Positions 55,859 through 64,000 are shown, counted from the stretch's first letter. The stretch is 64,000 bases of DNA from Thalassocella blandensis (GCA_902141825.1 CABFPG010000001.1:1-64000); one strand, 5' to 3'. Notes: generated by a model from the sequence alone, not told the origin. Numbers and translations are program-made.

Positions 55859-57745
55859 TTAACCTTCTACACTTGCACGCATTTTGTCTGCCATGGCTAA
55901 GACGCCGTTAGCGTAATCATGTGGGTGAGTGGTTCGACCGAAACTGTCGCTTCCACCAGCCGCTGCTGCATAGTTATCGCCACCGTTGTACTTGCGAAGC
56001 TGTTCAGCAGTATCACCTTGCTTGCCGGCCAGGATCATTGCAGCCATATCCACTTGGTCCTGCTCGTTGCTGTGATCGTAAGGCTTACCAAACTTCTCAG
56101 AGAACTGACCTTCGTAAGCGGCGCGAGTAGAAGGCTCTACCTGCATCAAACCATCACCGCCACTTGGGCTGTTAGCCAGTACTTCCGGGTTACCGAACTT
56201 GGTTTCGCGCTCCATCTGTGCCGCTAGTACGAATGGATCAGCACCAGTTTTCTCAGCAGAGTTCACACACAGTTGCCATTTGTCCTGAGGCATTCCTTCA
56301 GGCGCTTTACCAGCATCCACATTTTCAGCAGAACTTGGCTTGTATGCACCTTCAGTACCCTTAGTCTGAGAAGGATTTTCCGCCCCACCAGGCTTAGCAT
56401 TTTCTGCTGGTGTACCTTGCTGTGGAGCAGCTGCTTGTTGAGGCGCTGCAGCTTGCTTCGGTGATTGCGTATCCGTAGTTTGGAAATCACCACCTTCTTT
56501 CTTGCCTTTTTCCAGCATGCCCAACATTTCCATGAGCATTTGCATCATTTTCATGGCATCTTGCACAGTAGAATTGTCTTGCTGGTTAATATTCTTTTCG
56601 CCCTGTAAAGCATCAGCCCACGAGCCGCCACCTTCTGGCTTACCAAACACGTTAGTGTTTTTATCCATAAAGCCTGCAACTTTATCCAAAGTCTGCTGTT
56701 CAGATGGATTTGCGTATGCATCACCCTGACCAGTTTGCACTAAAGCTTTATTCATTTTGTCCTGTGTTAAAGCGGGATCATTCGAGATTCCACCAGCACC
56801 ACCTGCTCCGCCTTTACCTTCAGCGCCACCGGCACCTTCTTTACCTTCGGCACCTTCACCTTGCATCATCTTGATCAATTCCATTAACAACTTCAGAATT
56901 TCCATCAATTGACCAGACATGCCGTTTTCGCCAGCGCCTTCTGCACCTTTAGCACCGTCAGCACCTTTTCCTGCTTCAGCACCTTTCGCGCCTTCACCAC
57001 CACCAATCAGATCTTTGATGCGGCTCATCAGATCTTCGATGGCATTTTTCTGTTTCATTTCCTGAATCATTTTTTGCAGCGCTTCCATAATGCCAGAAAG
57101 TCCGCCTTTACCTTCTGCACCCTCTGCACCACCAGGGCCTTTCGCACCTTCAGCACCCGCACCTTTACCTGGTGCTTCAGCACCTTCTTTAGTACCTTTG
57201 CCAGCTGCTTGCTCTAACATACTTACCAGTTTTTCAAGTAACTGAAGAATGGAATCTGTTTTTGATCCACCTTCCGCACCTTCTGCTTTAGAAGCTTTTT
57301 CCGCAGCCATATCTTTAGAGGCTTGCTGTAAAGCTCCCAACTCTTGAGCATTTAAGAAGTTATCTGTTTTTCCGCCAAGCTCGCTCTTCCAAGAGTCACC
57401 CTCATTACCCCCTGCATTATGGCAAGGATAAGTTCCAGGGTTTTCGGCATTTTTCTTGTCCATAAACGCGGCCAACTCATCCAGCTCGCCCTGTTTACTT
57501 GGATTCAGATATCCACCTTGCTTATCGCCAGTGGTTTTAGGAATTACTAAATCGCTTCCCGGGCCTTCTTGACCGTCTTTAAGCTTTTTAGTCAGTTCGT
57601 TTAGGAAATCGAAGACCTTATCTAACTTATCAACTGTTTGATCTTCATTCTTAGTTTTACCTGCGCCATGACCGCAACAACGGTCTTGTGGAATCGCGAT
57701 ACGAAATAAGTCTTTCGCCAAACCACCGTTCATTTTATCAACCAT
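55859..57745 (-). CDS. Harpin fused to a lytic transglycosylase domain (HopP1-like)
   Basis: A 628-residue predicted secreted helper in the hrpZ place, between pilin and rod genes. Two harpin-type motifs (about 80-141 and 345-397) share NPSxQ..LD.[LV]A.FMDK followed by SW...L. Between them are collagen-like GAEG/GAKG/GGAG runs (about 183-215, 247-275, 297-320) and amphipathic helices (163-181, 217-247, 277-296). A Gln/Ala/Pro linker leads to a C-terminal SLT-type domain (about 490-625): catalytic Glu514 (RETKFG), GLMQ at 532-535 and RKYNGG. Such domains cut peptidoglycan. Four Cys (23, 24, 108, 493) are unusual for a harpin. I chose the ATG at 57745 with a GAGG site over 57805. Confidence 0.85.
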   Translation of the reverse strand: MVDKMNGGLAKDLFRIAIPQDRCCGHGAGKTKNEDQTVDKLDKVFDFLNELTKKLKDGQEGPGSDLVIPKTTGDKQGGYLNPSKQGELDELAAFMDKKNAENPGTYPCHNAGGNEGDSWKSELGGKTDNFLNAQELGALQQASKDMAAEKASKAEGAEGGSKTDSILQLLEKLVSMLEQAAGKGTKEGAEAPGKGAGAEGAKGPGGAEGAEGKGGLSGIMEALQKMIQEMKQKNAIEDLMSRIKDLIGGGEGAKGAEAGKGADGAKGAEGAGENGMSGQLMEILKLLMELIKMMQGEGAEGKEGAGGAEGKGGAGGAGGISNDPALTQDKMNKALVQTGQGDAYANPSEQQTLDKVAGFMDKNTNVFGKPEGGGSWADALQGEKNINQQDNSTVQDAMKMMQMLMEMLGMLEKGKKEGGDFQTTDTQSPKQAAAPQQAAAPQQGTPAENAKPGGAENPSQTKGTEGAYKPSSAENVDAGKAPEGMPQDKWQLCVNSAEKTGADPFVLAAQMERETKFGNPEVLANSPSGGDGLMQVEPSTRAAYEGQFSEKFGKPYDHSNEQDQVDMAAMILAGKQGDTAEQLRKYNGGDNYAAAAGGSDSFGRTTHPHDYANGVLAMADKMRASVEG

Positions 57746-57937
57746 AAATATTCCTCGGGAAATTAATAGAAAAAAAATGTGGTTTAGCTGAGAAGTGGGC
57801 TGCACTTCAAGCCCTAGCGTCCGAATCAGCCTTTCTAATAAACAGTGTAATCACTACATGCTATTGGATCGACAGTCTCAATGGAGCCCCACTACGACCT
57901 GCAGCGCAAGCCAAACCACTTTCATTTTATTTACAAA

Positions 57938-58153
57938 TTAGAAGCTAACTTGGAATTCAGCTGCTTTCTTCAGACCGTTCATTGCAGTGTCACGCTCGAT
58001 ACTTTCAAGAGTGTCTTCTGTTTGTTCTTGGATCTGGTCTACTTTTGCACGTTCGATTTTGGCTTCAGCTTGCTCTGTTGCACCTTTAACAGCGTCGCTC
58101 TCGAAAAAACCACCTAAAGTACTGAATGCGTTAGTGATTGAACCTAGGCCCAT
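57938..58153 (-). CDS. sctF: Hrp pilin candidate SctF (HrpA-like)
   Basis: A 71-residue helical protein, first gene after an HrpL-type box and before the harpin, the place of hrpA. Size fits Hrp pilins. It lacks a signal peptide, has no Cys, and ends with AMNGLKKAAEFQVSF, a C-terminal helix like those of needle and pilin subunits. I chose the ATG at 58153, 6 nt after GGAG. Pilin sequences diverge fast, so the call rests on order, size and promoter. Confidence 0.72.
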   Translation of the reverse strand: MGLGSITNAFSTLGGFFESDAVKGATEQAEAKIERAKVDQIQEQTEDTLESIERDTAMNGLKKAAEFQVSF

Positions 58154-58236
58154 AATAATCTCCAAAAATATAAAAGTTAGTTTGTCTTTAAGGTTTAAGT
58201 TTTGTAGATCTCAATCATGCTATCTACACCGGTTAT

Positions 58237-58261
58237 GTGGCACCTCCCGGTATTTAGTTCA
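58237..58261 (-). promoter_or_regulatory. HrpL-type promoter of the pilin operon
   Basis: On the minus strand TGAACT (58261-58256), 15 bp, CCAC (58240-58237) followed by ATA, 83 bp before the pilin start. It fits the known CCACNNA form fully at the -10 side. Confidence 0.78.
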
Positions 58262-58511
58262 TGGCAAAAGTTAAAAATGCAGTAAAAAATTTGCGTTACT
58301 TCACAATAAATATCGTTACGCGATATTCGCCTGGTTATTTTTTTTCACATTGGTAAAAATTTTGTTCAGATTTGAAAGACAAGGAAAACGTCCTGAGCCG
58401 GGAGAACATTCATCGCCCACCTCCCATTTCAGAATCCACTGACAAAAACAGGGATATGAGAAGCAAAAGAATCCCGGCCATAGCAAACCGCTGCAGAAAG
58501 CCATTCAAAAT

Positions 58512-58610
58512 GGCAGACAAAAGCAAGGCAAAGAAATGAGACAAAGAATAAGATAAAGAACAAGACAAAGAAGTGAGACAAAGAAGCGAGGCAAAAAACA
58601 GAAAAAAAAC
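58512..58610. repeat. Degenerate tandem array, 12-bp unit (AATGAGACAAAG)
   Basis: Six to seven near copies (AATGAGACAAAG, AATAAGATAAAG, AACAAGACAAAG, AAGTGAGACAAAG, AAGCGAGGCAAA). Purine-rich on the plus strand. Confidence 0.82.
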
Positions 58611-58670
58611 GGGGCAAAAATACTAAACCAATCAATCCTTAACTATAACTCTACGCTGAATACGCTAAAT

Positions 58671-58795
58671 CGAAAGTATTTAACCCAAAGTACCTAGCTC
58701 AAAGTACTTAACCCAAAGTACTTAACCCAAAGCCCTTAACCCAAAGCACTCAACTGAAGCCACTTAACTAAAAGCGTTCAGCCGAAAGTGCAAAT
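58671..58795. repeat. Degenerate tandem array, 14-bp unit (CAAAGTACTTAACC)
   Basis: Eight to nine near copies; the central four are almost identical (CAAAGTACTTAACC, CAAAGCCCTTAACC) and the flanks decay. The best example of this array type in the window. Confidence 0.88.
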
Positions 58796-58803
58796 TCGGC
58801 AAA

Positions 58804-58841
58804 GACACCAGTGCACAGCAATCACACCAGTGCACAGCAAT
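58804..58841. repeat. 19-bp direct repeat, two copies
   Basis: Two adjacent copies of [G/C]ACACCAGTGCACAGCAAT follow the 14-bp array after a few bases. Confidence 0.8.
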
Positions 58842-59020
58842 AAAGGTGAACCACTATAAAAATGCCGACAAACAATACCACCCCAGAGCTTATTGAATAA
58901 AAGCGAAGCTGATGATTGCACCGTCACGTGGAGCAATGTGTTTTTTCACCGTTAAACCTAGAGTTTGACCGGCATCCGCGGGCGTTAAGCTCGATGCACA
59001 CTAAGCAATGCGTATACATA

Positions 59021-59056
59021 CTCATACAGGAAATGCTCATACTGGAAATGCGCATT
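59021..59056. repeat. 15-bp direct repeat (CTCATACWGGAAATG)
   Basis: Two near-identical 15-bp copies and a third partial copy, upstream of the chaperone promoter. Confidence 0.65.
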
Positions 59057-59123
59057 TAATTAGCGAAGCAGAACAAACAACGCCACACAGCGAAAGCAAT
59101 GACGCGAAAATTCACATAGAATT

Positions 59124-59148
59124 GGAACTTACCGCCATGTTTCGCCAT
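59124..59148 (+). promoter_or_regulatory. HrpL-type promoter of the chaperone/effector pair
   Basis: GGAACT (59124-59129), 15 bp, CCAT (59145-59148) followed by TTA, 61 bp before the chaperone start. The -10 half differs at one base from CCAC. Confidence 0.65.
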
Positions 59149-59209
59149 TTAGTTTTGACAACACTTATAGAATTTATCGAAAACATACTCCCCTGAACGG
59201 AAGGTACCC

Positions 59210-59674
59210 ATGGCAAAGCACTTATATGAAGCAACTTTGAATCAATACACAAAAGAATTGGGATTAGTTGATGTTCATACCGATGAAGTTCACGGTGTTT
59301 GCCTTGAATTCGACCAAAAGCTAGAGCTCTGCTTGCGCTGGGACAACCAATCCAACCAGGTTTTAGCCCATATCTTTTGTGGTTATGTGCCTAGCGGAAA
59401 TAACGTGGAGCTGTTAGAGGCCATCCTTAGCGCTAATTTTCTTTGGATGCAGACCGGTGGTGCAACACTTTCGATTGATGAAGCCAGCAACAGTATTCTG
59501 TTAATAGCAAAATGGGATGAAGCGGTATACAGCTCGGCAGAGATTTTGAAAATCAATATCGACAATCTGGTGAATCACGCAGAATATTGGCAAAACAATA
59601 TTAAGGAAAGCAGCATTAATCAAAGCAGTCATCAGGCAAACAGTTCTTCCTTCAATAATGTAAGACTTTCATAA
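59210..59674 (+). CDS. T3SS class I chaperone (CesT-like)
   Basis: A 154-residue acidic protein with the CesT/Tir-chaperone layout: N-terminal helix (MAKHLYEATLNQYTKELGL), beta strands (GVCLEFDQKLELCLRWD, VLAHIFCGYV), the LLEAILSANFLWMQTGGATLSID helix-strand that is typical of the family, and ILLIAKWDE before a final helix. The tail after residue 130 is disordered. It lies 15 bp before a small basic protein gene, the standard layout of a chaperone and its effector. Confidence 0.78.
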   Translation: MAKHLYEATLNQYTKELGLVDVHTDEVHGVCLEFDQKLELCLRWDNQSNQVLAHIFCGYVPSGNNVELLEAILSANFLWMQTGGATLSIDEASNSILLIAKWDEAVYSSAEILKINIDNLVNHAEYWQNNIKESSINQSSHQANSSSFNNVRLS

Positions 59675-59689
59675 GCGAGTGTTTTTGCC

Positions 59690-60232
59690 ATGTCTCCAGG
59701 TTCTATTCCATCTCGACATACCGCGAATTCTTTAGGCAGACTGGTCAAACAGGCACCGCCGAAACACGCTGGCGCCACGGCGAACACACAAGGCCAAACA
59801 GTAAACCAGGGAAGAACCTGCAGCAGCAAAAAGAAACCAGCTCATATGGCAAGGCCACAACAATCAGCTGCGCAATTGTCAGCACAGATGCTAAATAAAC
59901 CCAAACTGCCAAAGCGATCGTCAATCCCAAAACAGGAAAGCACAAATAACATCGCTTCATTCGCCAAACAATTTATGAAACGGCTGGGGCCGCAAGGCGT
60001 AGTTCAACTCGCTGCATTTTCAGCAGAGTTTATGAAACCTAGAAATGGTCGTCTCGTAACAGGACTTGCTCAAGCCGCCTCACTGGGCATGACTCTGCAT
60101 GAAGATAAAAAAGCCGGGCAAACAACAAAAGAAGCGATATTAAATCACGCTCCCGAAATAGCCACTAGCGCCATTGATGTTGCGGTAAACTTGAGCAGCT
60201 TGCTTGCACGTGCAAAATACAAAACTGTATAA
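59690..60232 (+). CDS. Candidate T3SS effector next to its chaperone
   Basis: A 180-residue basic protein I do not recognise. Residues 1-90 are disordered and rich in Ser, Gln, Lys and Pro, as in T3SS signals and chaperone-binding segments. Residues 90-180 are helical and hydrophobic in part (VVQLAAFSAEFM, LVTGLAQAASLGMTL, AIDVAVNLSSLLA), which could bind or insert into membranes. It follows a CesT-like chaperone gene under an HrpL-type promoter. A role as small translocator component instead of effector is possible. Confidence 0.62.
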   Translation: MSPGSIPSRHTANSLGRLVKQAPPKHAGATANTQGQTVNQGRTCSSKKKPAHMARPQQSAAQLSAQMLNKPKLPKRSSIPKQESTNNIASFAKQFMKRLGPQGVVQLAAFSAEFMKPRNGRLVTGLAQAASLGMTLHEDKKAGQTTKEAILNHAPEIATSAIDVAVNLSSLLARAKYKTV

Positions 60233-61252
60233 ACGCTCGCTGACGTCGCGCCCATCATCTTCCTGTCCTCTCGCTGACATTCGGTTTATATTTCGACCCT
60301 CTGTTTTGTGACGAATAGAGCAAAAGATATAAATGTAATTTTATGTGTATTGGAACTTTTTCTTCTAGAAAACCATTAAAATACTTAGCGAATGTATCGC
60401 TGTATATTTATGTTGGAGATAAGTAACGGTTAGGGAAAACATGTGGTGTTCAGCAAGTTCTTTTAAAAGCGTACAACACCTGCCGGGTTTCCCTTAGTGC
60501 TAACAACGCTGAATCTATTACGGCGTTCACAAAATGGAAACCGCAGCAATAAAAAGCTCAAGGCTGGTTTTAAATGTCCGTTTTTTCAAGAGAGGTTTAG
60601 TCAGACTTTCTAATAAGCACTTTTTCTACGAAGCGGATCAACTGTCTGGTAGCTTCGCTCCCAGGCAAAAGACAAGCTCTTTTATCACCAGGGAAAAAAG
60701 TTCTTTCAAATAAGCTCATGACTGATTGGCTGTAAGGAATAAAGGCTTTCGCATCGAAAAGAAAAACTTACATTCAAGTAATGTTTTCTTTATGTTAGCT
60801 TTTGCTTTTTATCCTGTTTTAAGAATTGTCATGAATACATCATATTTGATTCATAGAATTCCAGGCCATTTAAAAACAAACAAGCGTTTTAATTTCTGCT
60901 CGTTTTGTAAGCTGAGAATTGCGCAAGCTTCATGACTGAATCTCGGTCATCTATGTGGGGAGTTTGTGCACTTTCGTCTTAGAGAAAAGTGGGCGAACAA
61001 GATTTGTGTTTTTTTGCATATTAATTGGTACAAATTCGCAATATCTCGTTCGATTTTTCTCTGAACCATATGCATCACTGCATGAATCGTTATACTATCC
61101 GGCTTCAATTTGGGGCTCATCCCATTAGGAACCTGTACTTTGATCATTTTCAGTACAACCCCAAACATAAATTCACTGTGGCCCCACGCACAGTACGATA
61201 TTAATCGCTTTAATCCGTTATATGCCGCAATTACTTTAGGGGGTATTGCAAC
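60233..61252. other. Long intergenic region before the TonB-dependent receptor gene
   Basis: About 1 kb without a supported gene. A nested inverted repeat lies at 61109-61165: TTTGGGG with CCCCAAA outside and TGTACT with AGTACA inside. It falls in the likely leader of the receptor gene. Nothing else specific is seen. Confidence 0.5.
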
Positions 61253-64000
61253 ATGCTAGAAAGCAAACCGGCAAAATCATTAGACAATGTGAAACCTTTT
61301 AAGAAGTCGCTACTGGCCTTATCTGTCATGGCCTTCAGCGTGTCTTCTTTTGCACAAGATGTAAATAGCAACAATGACGTTGAAGAAGTTGTGGTCTACG
61401 GGATGAAGACCAGTCTTGAAAATGCACAGGACATCAAACGAAATGCAGATACGGTAAAAGATGTTATTACCTCGTCTGACATCGGTGCACTTCCTGATAA
61501 ATCCGTAACTGAAGCCCTGCAACGCGTCCCTGGTGTAACCATCGAGCGTTTTGCATCCTCTACAGACCCCAACCACTTTGCTGCTGAAGGGCGCGGTGTG
61601 GTAGTTCGTGGTCTGGACAAAGTACGCAGTGAATTTAACGGCCGCGATACTTTCAGTGCAAACACCAGCGGTGGCTTAAACTTTGAAGACGTTTCCCCTG
61701 AACTTTTGGGCTCAGTGGAAGTGATCAAAAACCAAACAGCTGATATGATCGCCGGTGGTATTTCAGGTACTGTGAACCTGATCACACTTAAGCCCTTCGA
61801 CAATGAAGATCTGGTAACCGCATTCACAGCGCGTGGCAGCTATGGCGATCTGGCGGAAGAGTTTGATCCCTCCATTTCCGGTCTATTCAGCAACCGCTTC
61901 GAAACAGCGATTGGTGAATTCGGTTTCCTGATCAGCGCCGCGAAAAAAGAATTTACCGCACACGGTGACGGCCTGAACGTTCAAAACTTTTACGAGCGCA
62001 GCGCAACTCAAACAGAAATGGCCATCCCATTTGGTCGAACGGCTGCTTTCCAGGCAGACTCTTACATTGACGGTCGTGAATTTGACCAGGACGGTACTTA
62101 CTATGCCCCAATGGGTGCGAGTATTCGTTCAGCAGATTCCGAACGTGACAGAAGCGGTATCACCGCTGCAGTCCAATGGCAAAACCTGGATGAAACTATC
62201 GTCGCAACCGCTGAATTCATTCGTTCCGATTCAGAAGAAACCTGGAGCGAATACACCGCAGGCCCTGGTTTCCAAGGTTTCAATGCACCTCTGCAAACAG
62301 TAACTCTGGCCGACATGAATCCCGACACACCTGAAGTGGAAACTGACGCGGTGTTCGACTCTAACGGTCGCTTCGTCAGCGGCAGCCTGAGTTTCGAAGA
62401 ACCGCTACTGGCCACTTCCCGTAGTCACCATGTTGAAAACACGATAGAAGATTTCAGTTTTAATCTGAAATTGTCGCCAACGGATAGATTGAGAATTGAA
62501 TTAGACGCGCAAACACTGGATGCAACATCCAAAGTGCGTAACAACTCTATTTCCAATGGTTTCAACGGCCGTGACATGCATTTGGACCTGTCTGGCAGCA
62601 CACCTTCTATCACCTACCTGCAGGATACTGCAGCACTGGATTCTGAAAACCCACAGCTGTACTATCAAGCGTCCATTCTGGACACTCACGTAGATGCAGA
62701 TGGCGAATTACAATCTTATGCAGCCGACGTTGAGTTCGATGTGGAATCTGGCTGGGTGCGTTCTGTTTCAGGTGGTATTTATTTCTCCGAAAGAGAACAA
62801 CGCATCGAAGATGACGACTATGCAAACTGGGGTTCCGTATCGGCAGCATGGGCAGGCGACGGCTTGCAGTCTGCTCTAGTCGACCACCCAGAACTGTATG
62901 AAGAGTTCACCTTTGGCGGCGACTTCTTTGACGGCTCAGGTCTTGCGGGAGCTAACCGTACCTTCCTGTTCCCACGCATGGAAAACACCTTTGATATTCC
63001 CGCTTATGATGCCTGGCTAGAAGAGAACGGTATCAGCAATACAGGACGAGTTAACCGTTCCGAACGTGATATAACAGGCGACGGCGTAGCCGACACTAAC
63101 GAATTGGGATATCTGCCTTTCGAATCCAGTGTCACCAAGGAAGCTCGTACAGAAGCTTACTTCCGTATCGATTTGGAATCGGACACGGCTATCCCTGTAA
63201 CCGCCAATCTGGGTGTACGTTACGTCAAATATGATGTGGAATCTGAAGGATCAAATCGCTTCGTACAAATCATTCAGCCTTCTGATACTCAGTTCTATGA
63301 TTACTATGCAGAAGGTTACCCTGAGTTGGATGCGTTCTTCGATGGCACCGGAACGATTGCTGAAAGCTACGATGCCGAGCCATTCGACACCTTCCTGCCA
63401 AGTGCAAACATCAATATCGGTTTGACAGACGAGCTGAATATTCGTGTAGCTGCGTCTAAAGCGCTATTTTTCCCAGAACTTCGCAGCCTGCGTAACAACG
63501 GAACTTACCGTGGATCGTTTACGCAAGTTTGGCAATATGACGACTTACCGCAAAATACCTGGGATTGTGATTGGAGCGAAAGCCCAGCGCGCTGTAATGC
63601 GCCTGTTGGGATTTCCGATGTGGGTTATGCAGGCTTCCGAAACAACCCGGACCTTGAACCTGAAAAAGCCTTACAGTTTGACATTACCACTGAATGGTAT
63701 TTCGCAGAAGTTGGCTCGTTAACTCTGGCTCTCTTCCACAAGAAAATCACAGATATCATCCGCGAATCCAACTTTGTTGAAACCGTGGTAAACCCCAACA
63801 CCAGCGATTCACTGGAAATGATTGTACGTAAGCCTGTAAATGAAGGCGAAGGAACTATTCAAGGTTTCGAAATCGCTTATCAGCAGTTTTACGATATGTT
63901 GCCTGGCGCATTCTCCGGCCTGGGTCTGCAAGTCAACTACACCTATATTGATCAGGAAGACCTGAACGATAATCGTGGTGATATTGGCTCGCCAAATGGC
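61253..64000 (+). CDS. TonB-dependent outer-membrane receptor, partial (runs off window)
   Basis: 916 codons are open to the window edge. Signal peptide ends about residue 38 (SVSSFAQ). A TonB-box-like VEEVVVYG follows, then the plug domain (ADTVKDVITSSDIGALPDKSVTEALQRVPGV, VVVRGLDKVRSEFNGRDTFS, SVEVIKNQTADMIAGGISGTVNLIT). This plug form belongs to the Xanthomonas-type receptors, which often import oligosaccharides. The barrel follows with many Asp/Asn-rich loops. Start: ATG at 61253 after AGGGGGTATTGCAAC. Confidence 0.93.
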   Translation, partial: MLESKPAKSLDNVKPFKKSLLALSVMAFSVSSFAQDVNSNNDVEEVVVYGMKTSLENAQDIKRNADTVKDVITSSDIGALPDKSVTEALQRVPGVTIERFASSTDPNHFAAEGRGVVVRGLDKVRSEFNGRDTFSANTSGGLNFEDVSPELLGSVEVIKNQTADMIAGGISGTVNLITLKPFDNEDLVTAFTARGSYGDLAEEFDPSISGLFSNRFETAIGEFGFLISAAKKEFTAHGDGLNVQNFYERSATQTEMAIPFGRTAAFQADSYIDGREFDQDGTYYAPMGASIRSADSERDRSGITAAVQWQNLDETIVATAEFIRSDSEETWSEYTAGPGFQGFNAPLQTVTLADMNPDTPEVETDAVFDSNGRFVSGSLSFEEPLLATSRSHHVENTIEDFSFNLKLSPTDRLRIELDAQTLDATSKVRNNSISNGFNGRDMHLDLSGSTPSITYLQDTAALDSENPQLYYQASILDTHVDADGELQSYAADVEFDVESGWVRSVSGGIYFSEREQRIEDDDYANWGSVSAAWAGDGLQSALVDHPELYEEFTFGGDFFDGSGLAGANRTFLFPRMENTFDIPAYDAWLEENGISNTGRVNRSERDITGDGVADTNELGYLPFESSVTKEARTEAYFRIDLESDTAIPVTANLGVRYVKYDVESEGSNRFVQIIQPSDTQFYDYYAEGYPELDAFFDGTGTIAESYDAEPFDTFLPSANINIGLTDELNIRVAASKALFFPELRSLRNNGTYRGSFTQVWQYDDLPQNTWDCDWSESPARCNAPVGISDVGYAGFRNNPDLEPEKALQFDITTEWYFAEVGSLTLALFHKKITDIIRESNFVETVVNPNTSDSLEMIVRKPVNEGEGTIQGFEIAYQQFYDMLPGAFSGLGLQVNYTYIDQEDLNDNRGDIGSPNG

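Larger units (their letters stand above)
58262..59123. other. Intergenic region between divergent T3SS transcripts
   Basis: About 860 bp between the pilin and chaperone promoters with no supported gene. It is largely made of degenerate tandem arrays listed separately. Confidence 0.5.

Noticed and set aside
56909-57217. Plus-strand frame opposite the harpin repeats
   Set aside because: It is the complement of the Gly/Ala/Glu repeats; the Phe/Thr/Ser-rich translation is an artefact of that composition.
60726-61168. Two small frames (60726-60935 plus, 60947-61168 minus) in the gap before the TonB receptor gene
   Set aside because: No ribosome sites, composition like non-coding flanks, no recognisable protein pattern.

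Overview
The window reads as chromosome from a marine-type, polysaccharide-degrading gammaproteobacterium, most like Cellvibrionales (Saccharophagus/Teredinibacter relatives). The clues are a secreted GH5 enzyme with several accessory modules, a periplasmic GH20 hexosaminidase, a TonB-dependent receptor of the long 'Xanthomonas-type', cyclic-di-GMP proteins and moderate GC. The organism assignment is inference; there is no rRNA or marker gene here.

Layout. 1-15.9 kb: a partial secreted protein, a MAPEG protein, a GGDEF/EAL hybrid with a degraded EAL domain, a YadG/YadH-like ABC exporter, two unrecognised envelope proteins, a CocE-like hydrolase and small envelope proteins. 16.3-27 kb: GH5 glucanase, TetR regulator, a small membrane protein, a secreted conserved protein, a chemoreceptor and the GH20 enzyme. 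28.1-33.6 kb: a regulatory block with an HrpL-like ECF sigma factor, a NarL-type response regulator plus kinase, and two tandem membrane proteins with degenerate GGDEF domains. 34.3-60.2 kb: a complete Hrp-type type III secretion system (T3SS). 60.2-64 kb: an empty kilobase and the start of a TonB-dependent receptor.

The T3SS has the operon plan of plant-associated Hrp1 systems: (+) sctW-tyeA-sctV-sctD-sctN-X-sctO-sctP-sctQ-sctR-sctS-sctT-sctU; (-) pilin, harpin, sctI, sctJ, sctK, sctL; (-) hrpF, hrpG, sctC, hrpT, hrpV. At the edges lie a candidate secreted protein (47.4-48.9 kb) and a chaperone/effector-like pair (59.2-60.2 kb). Five start regions carry the same two-part motif, [T/G][G/A]AACT-N15-CCA[C/T], 36-81 bp before the start codon. 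It closely resembles the HrpL box (GGAACC-N15/16-CCAC), so the sigma factor at 28.1 kb probably drives the whole set. No HrpR/HrpS activator and no recognisable translocon gene lie in the window.

Most notable: the harpin is fused to a C-terminal lytic transglycosylase domain (HopP1-like architecture) and carries two harpin-type motifs and collagen-like GAEG/GAKG repeats; an extra gene between sctN and sctO shares the C-terminal domain of SctP; the gatekeeper is split into YopN-like and TyeA-like genes; SctU has a tail of about 130 residues. Separately, almost every long intergenic region holds a degenerate tandem array of 11-16 bp units whose sequence differs from site to site, a pattern no annotated element explains.
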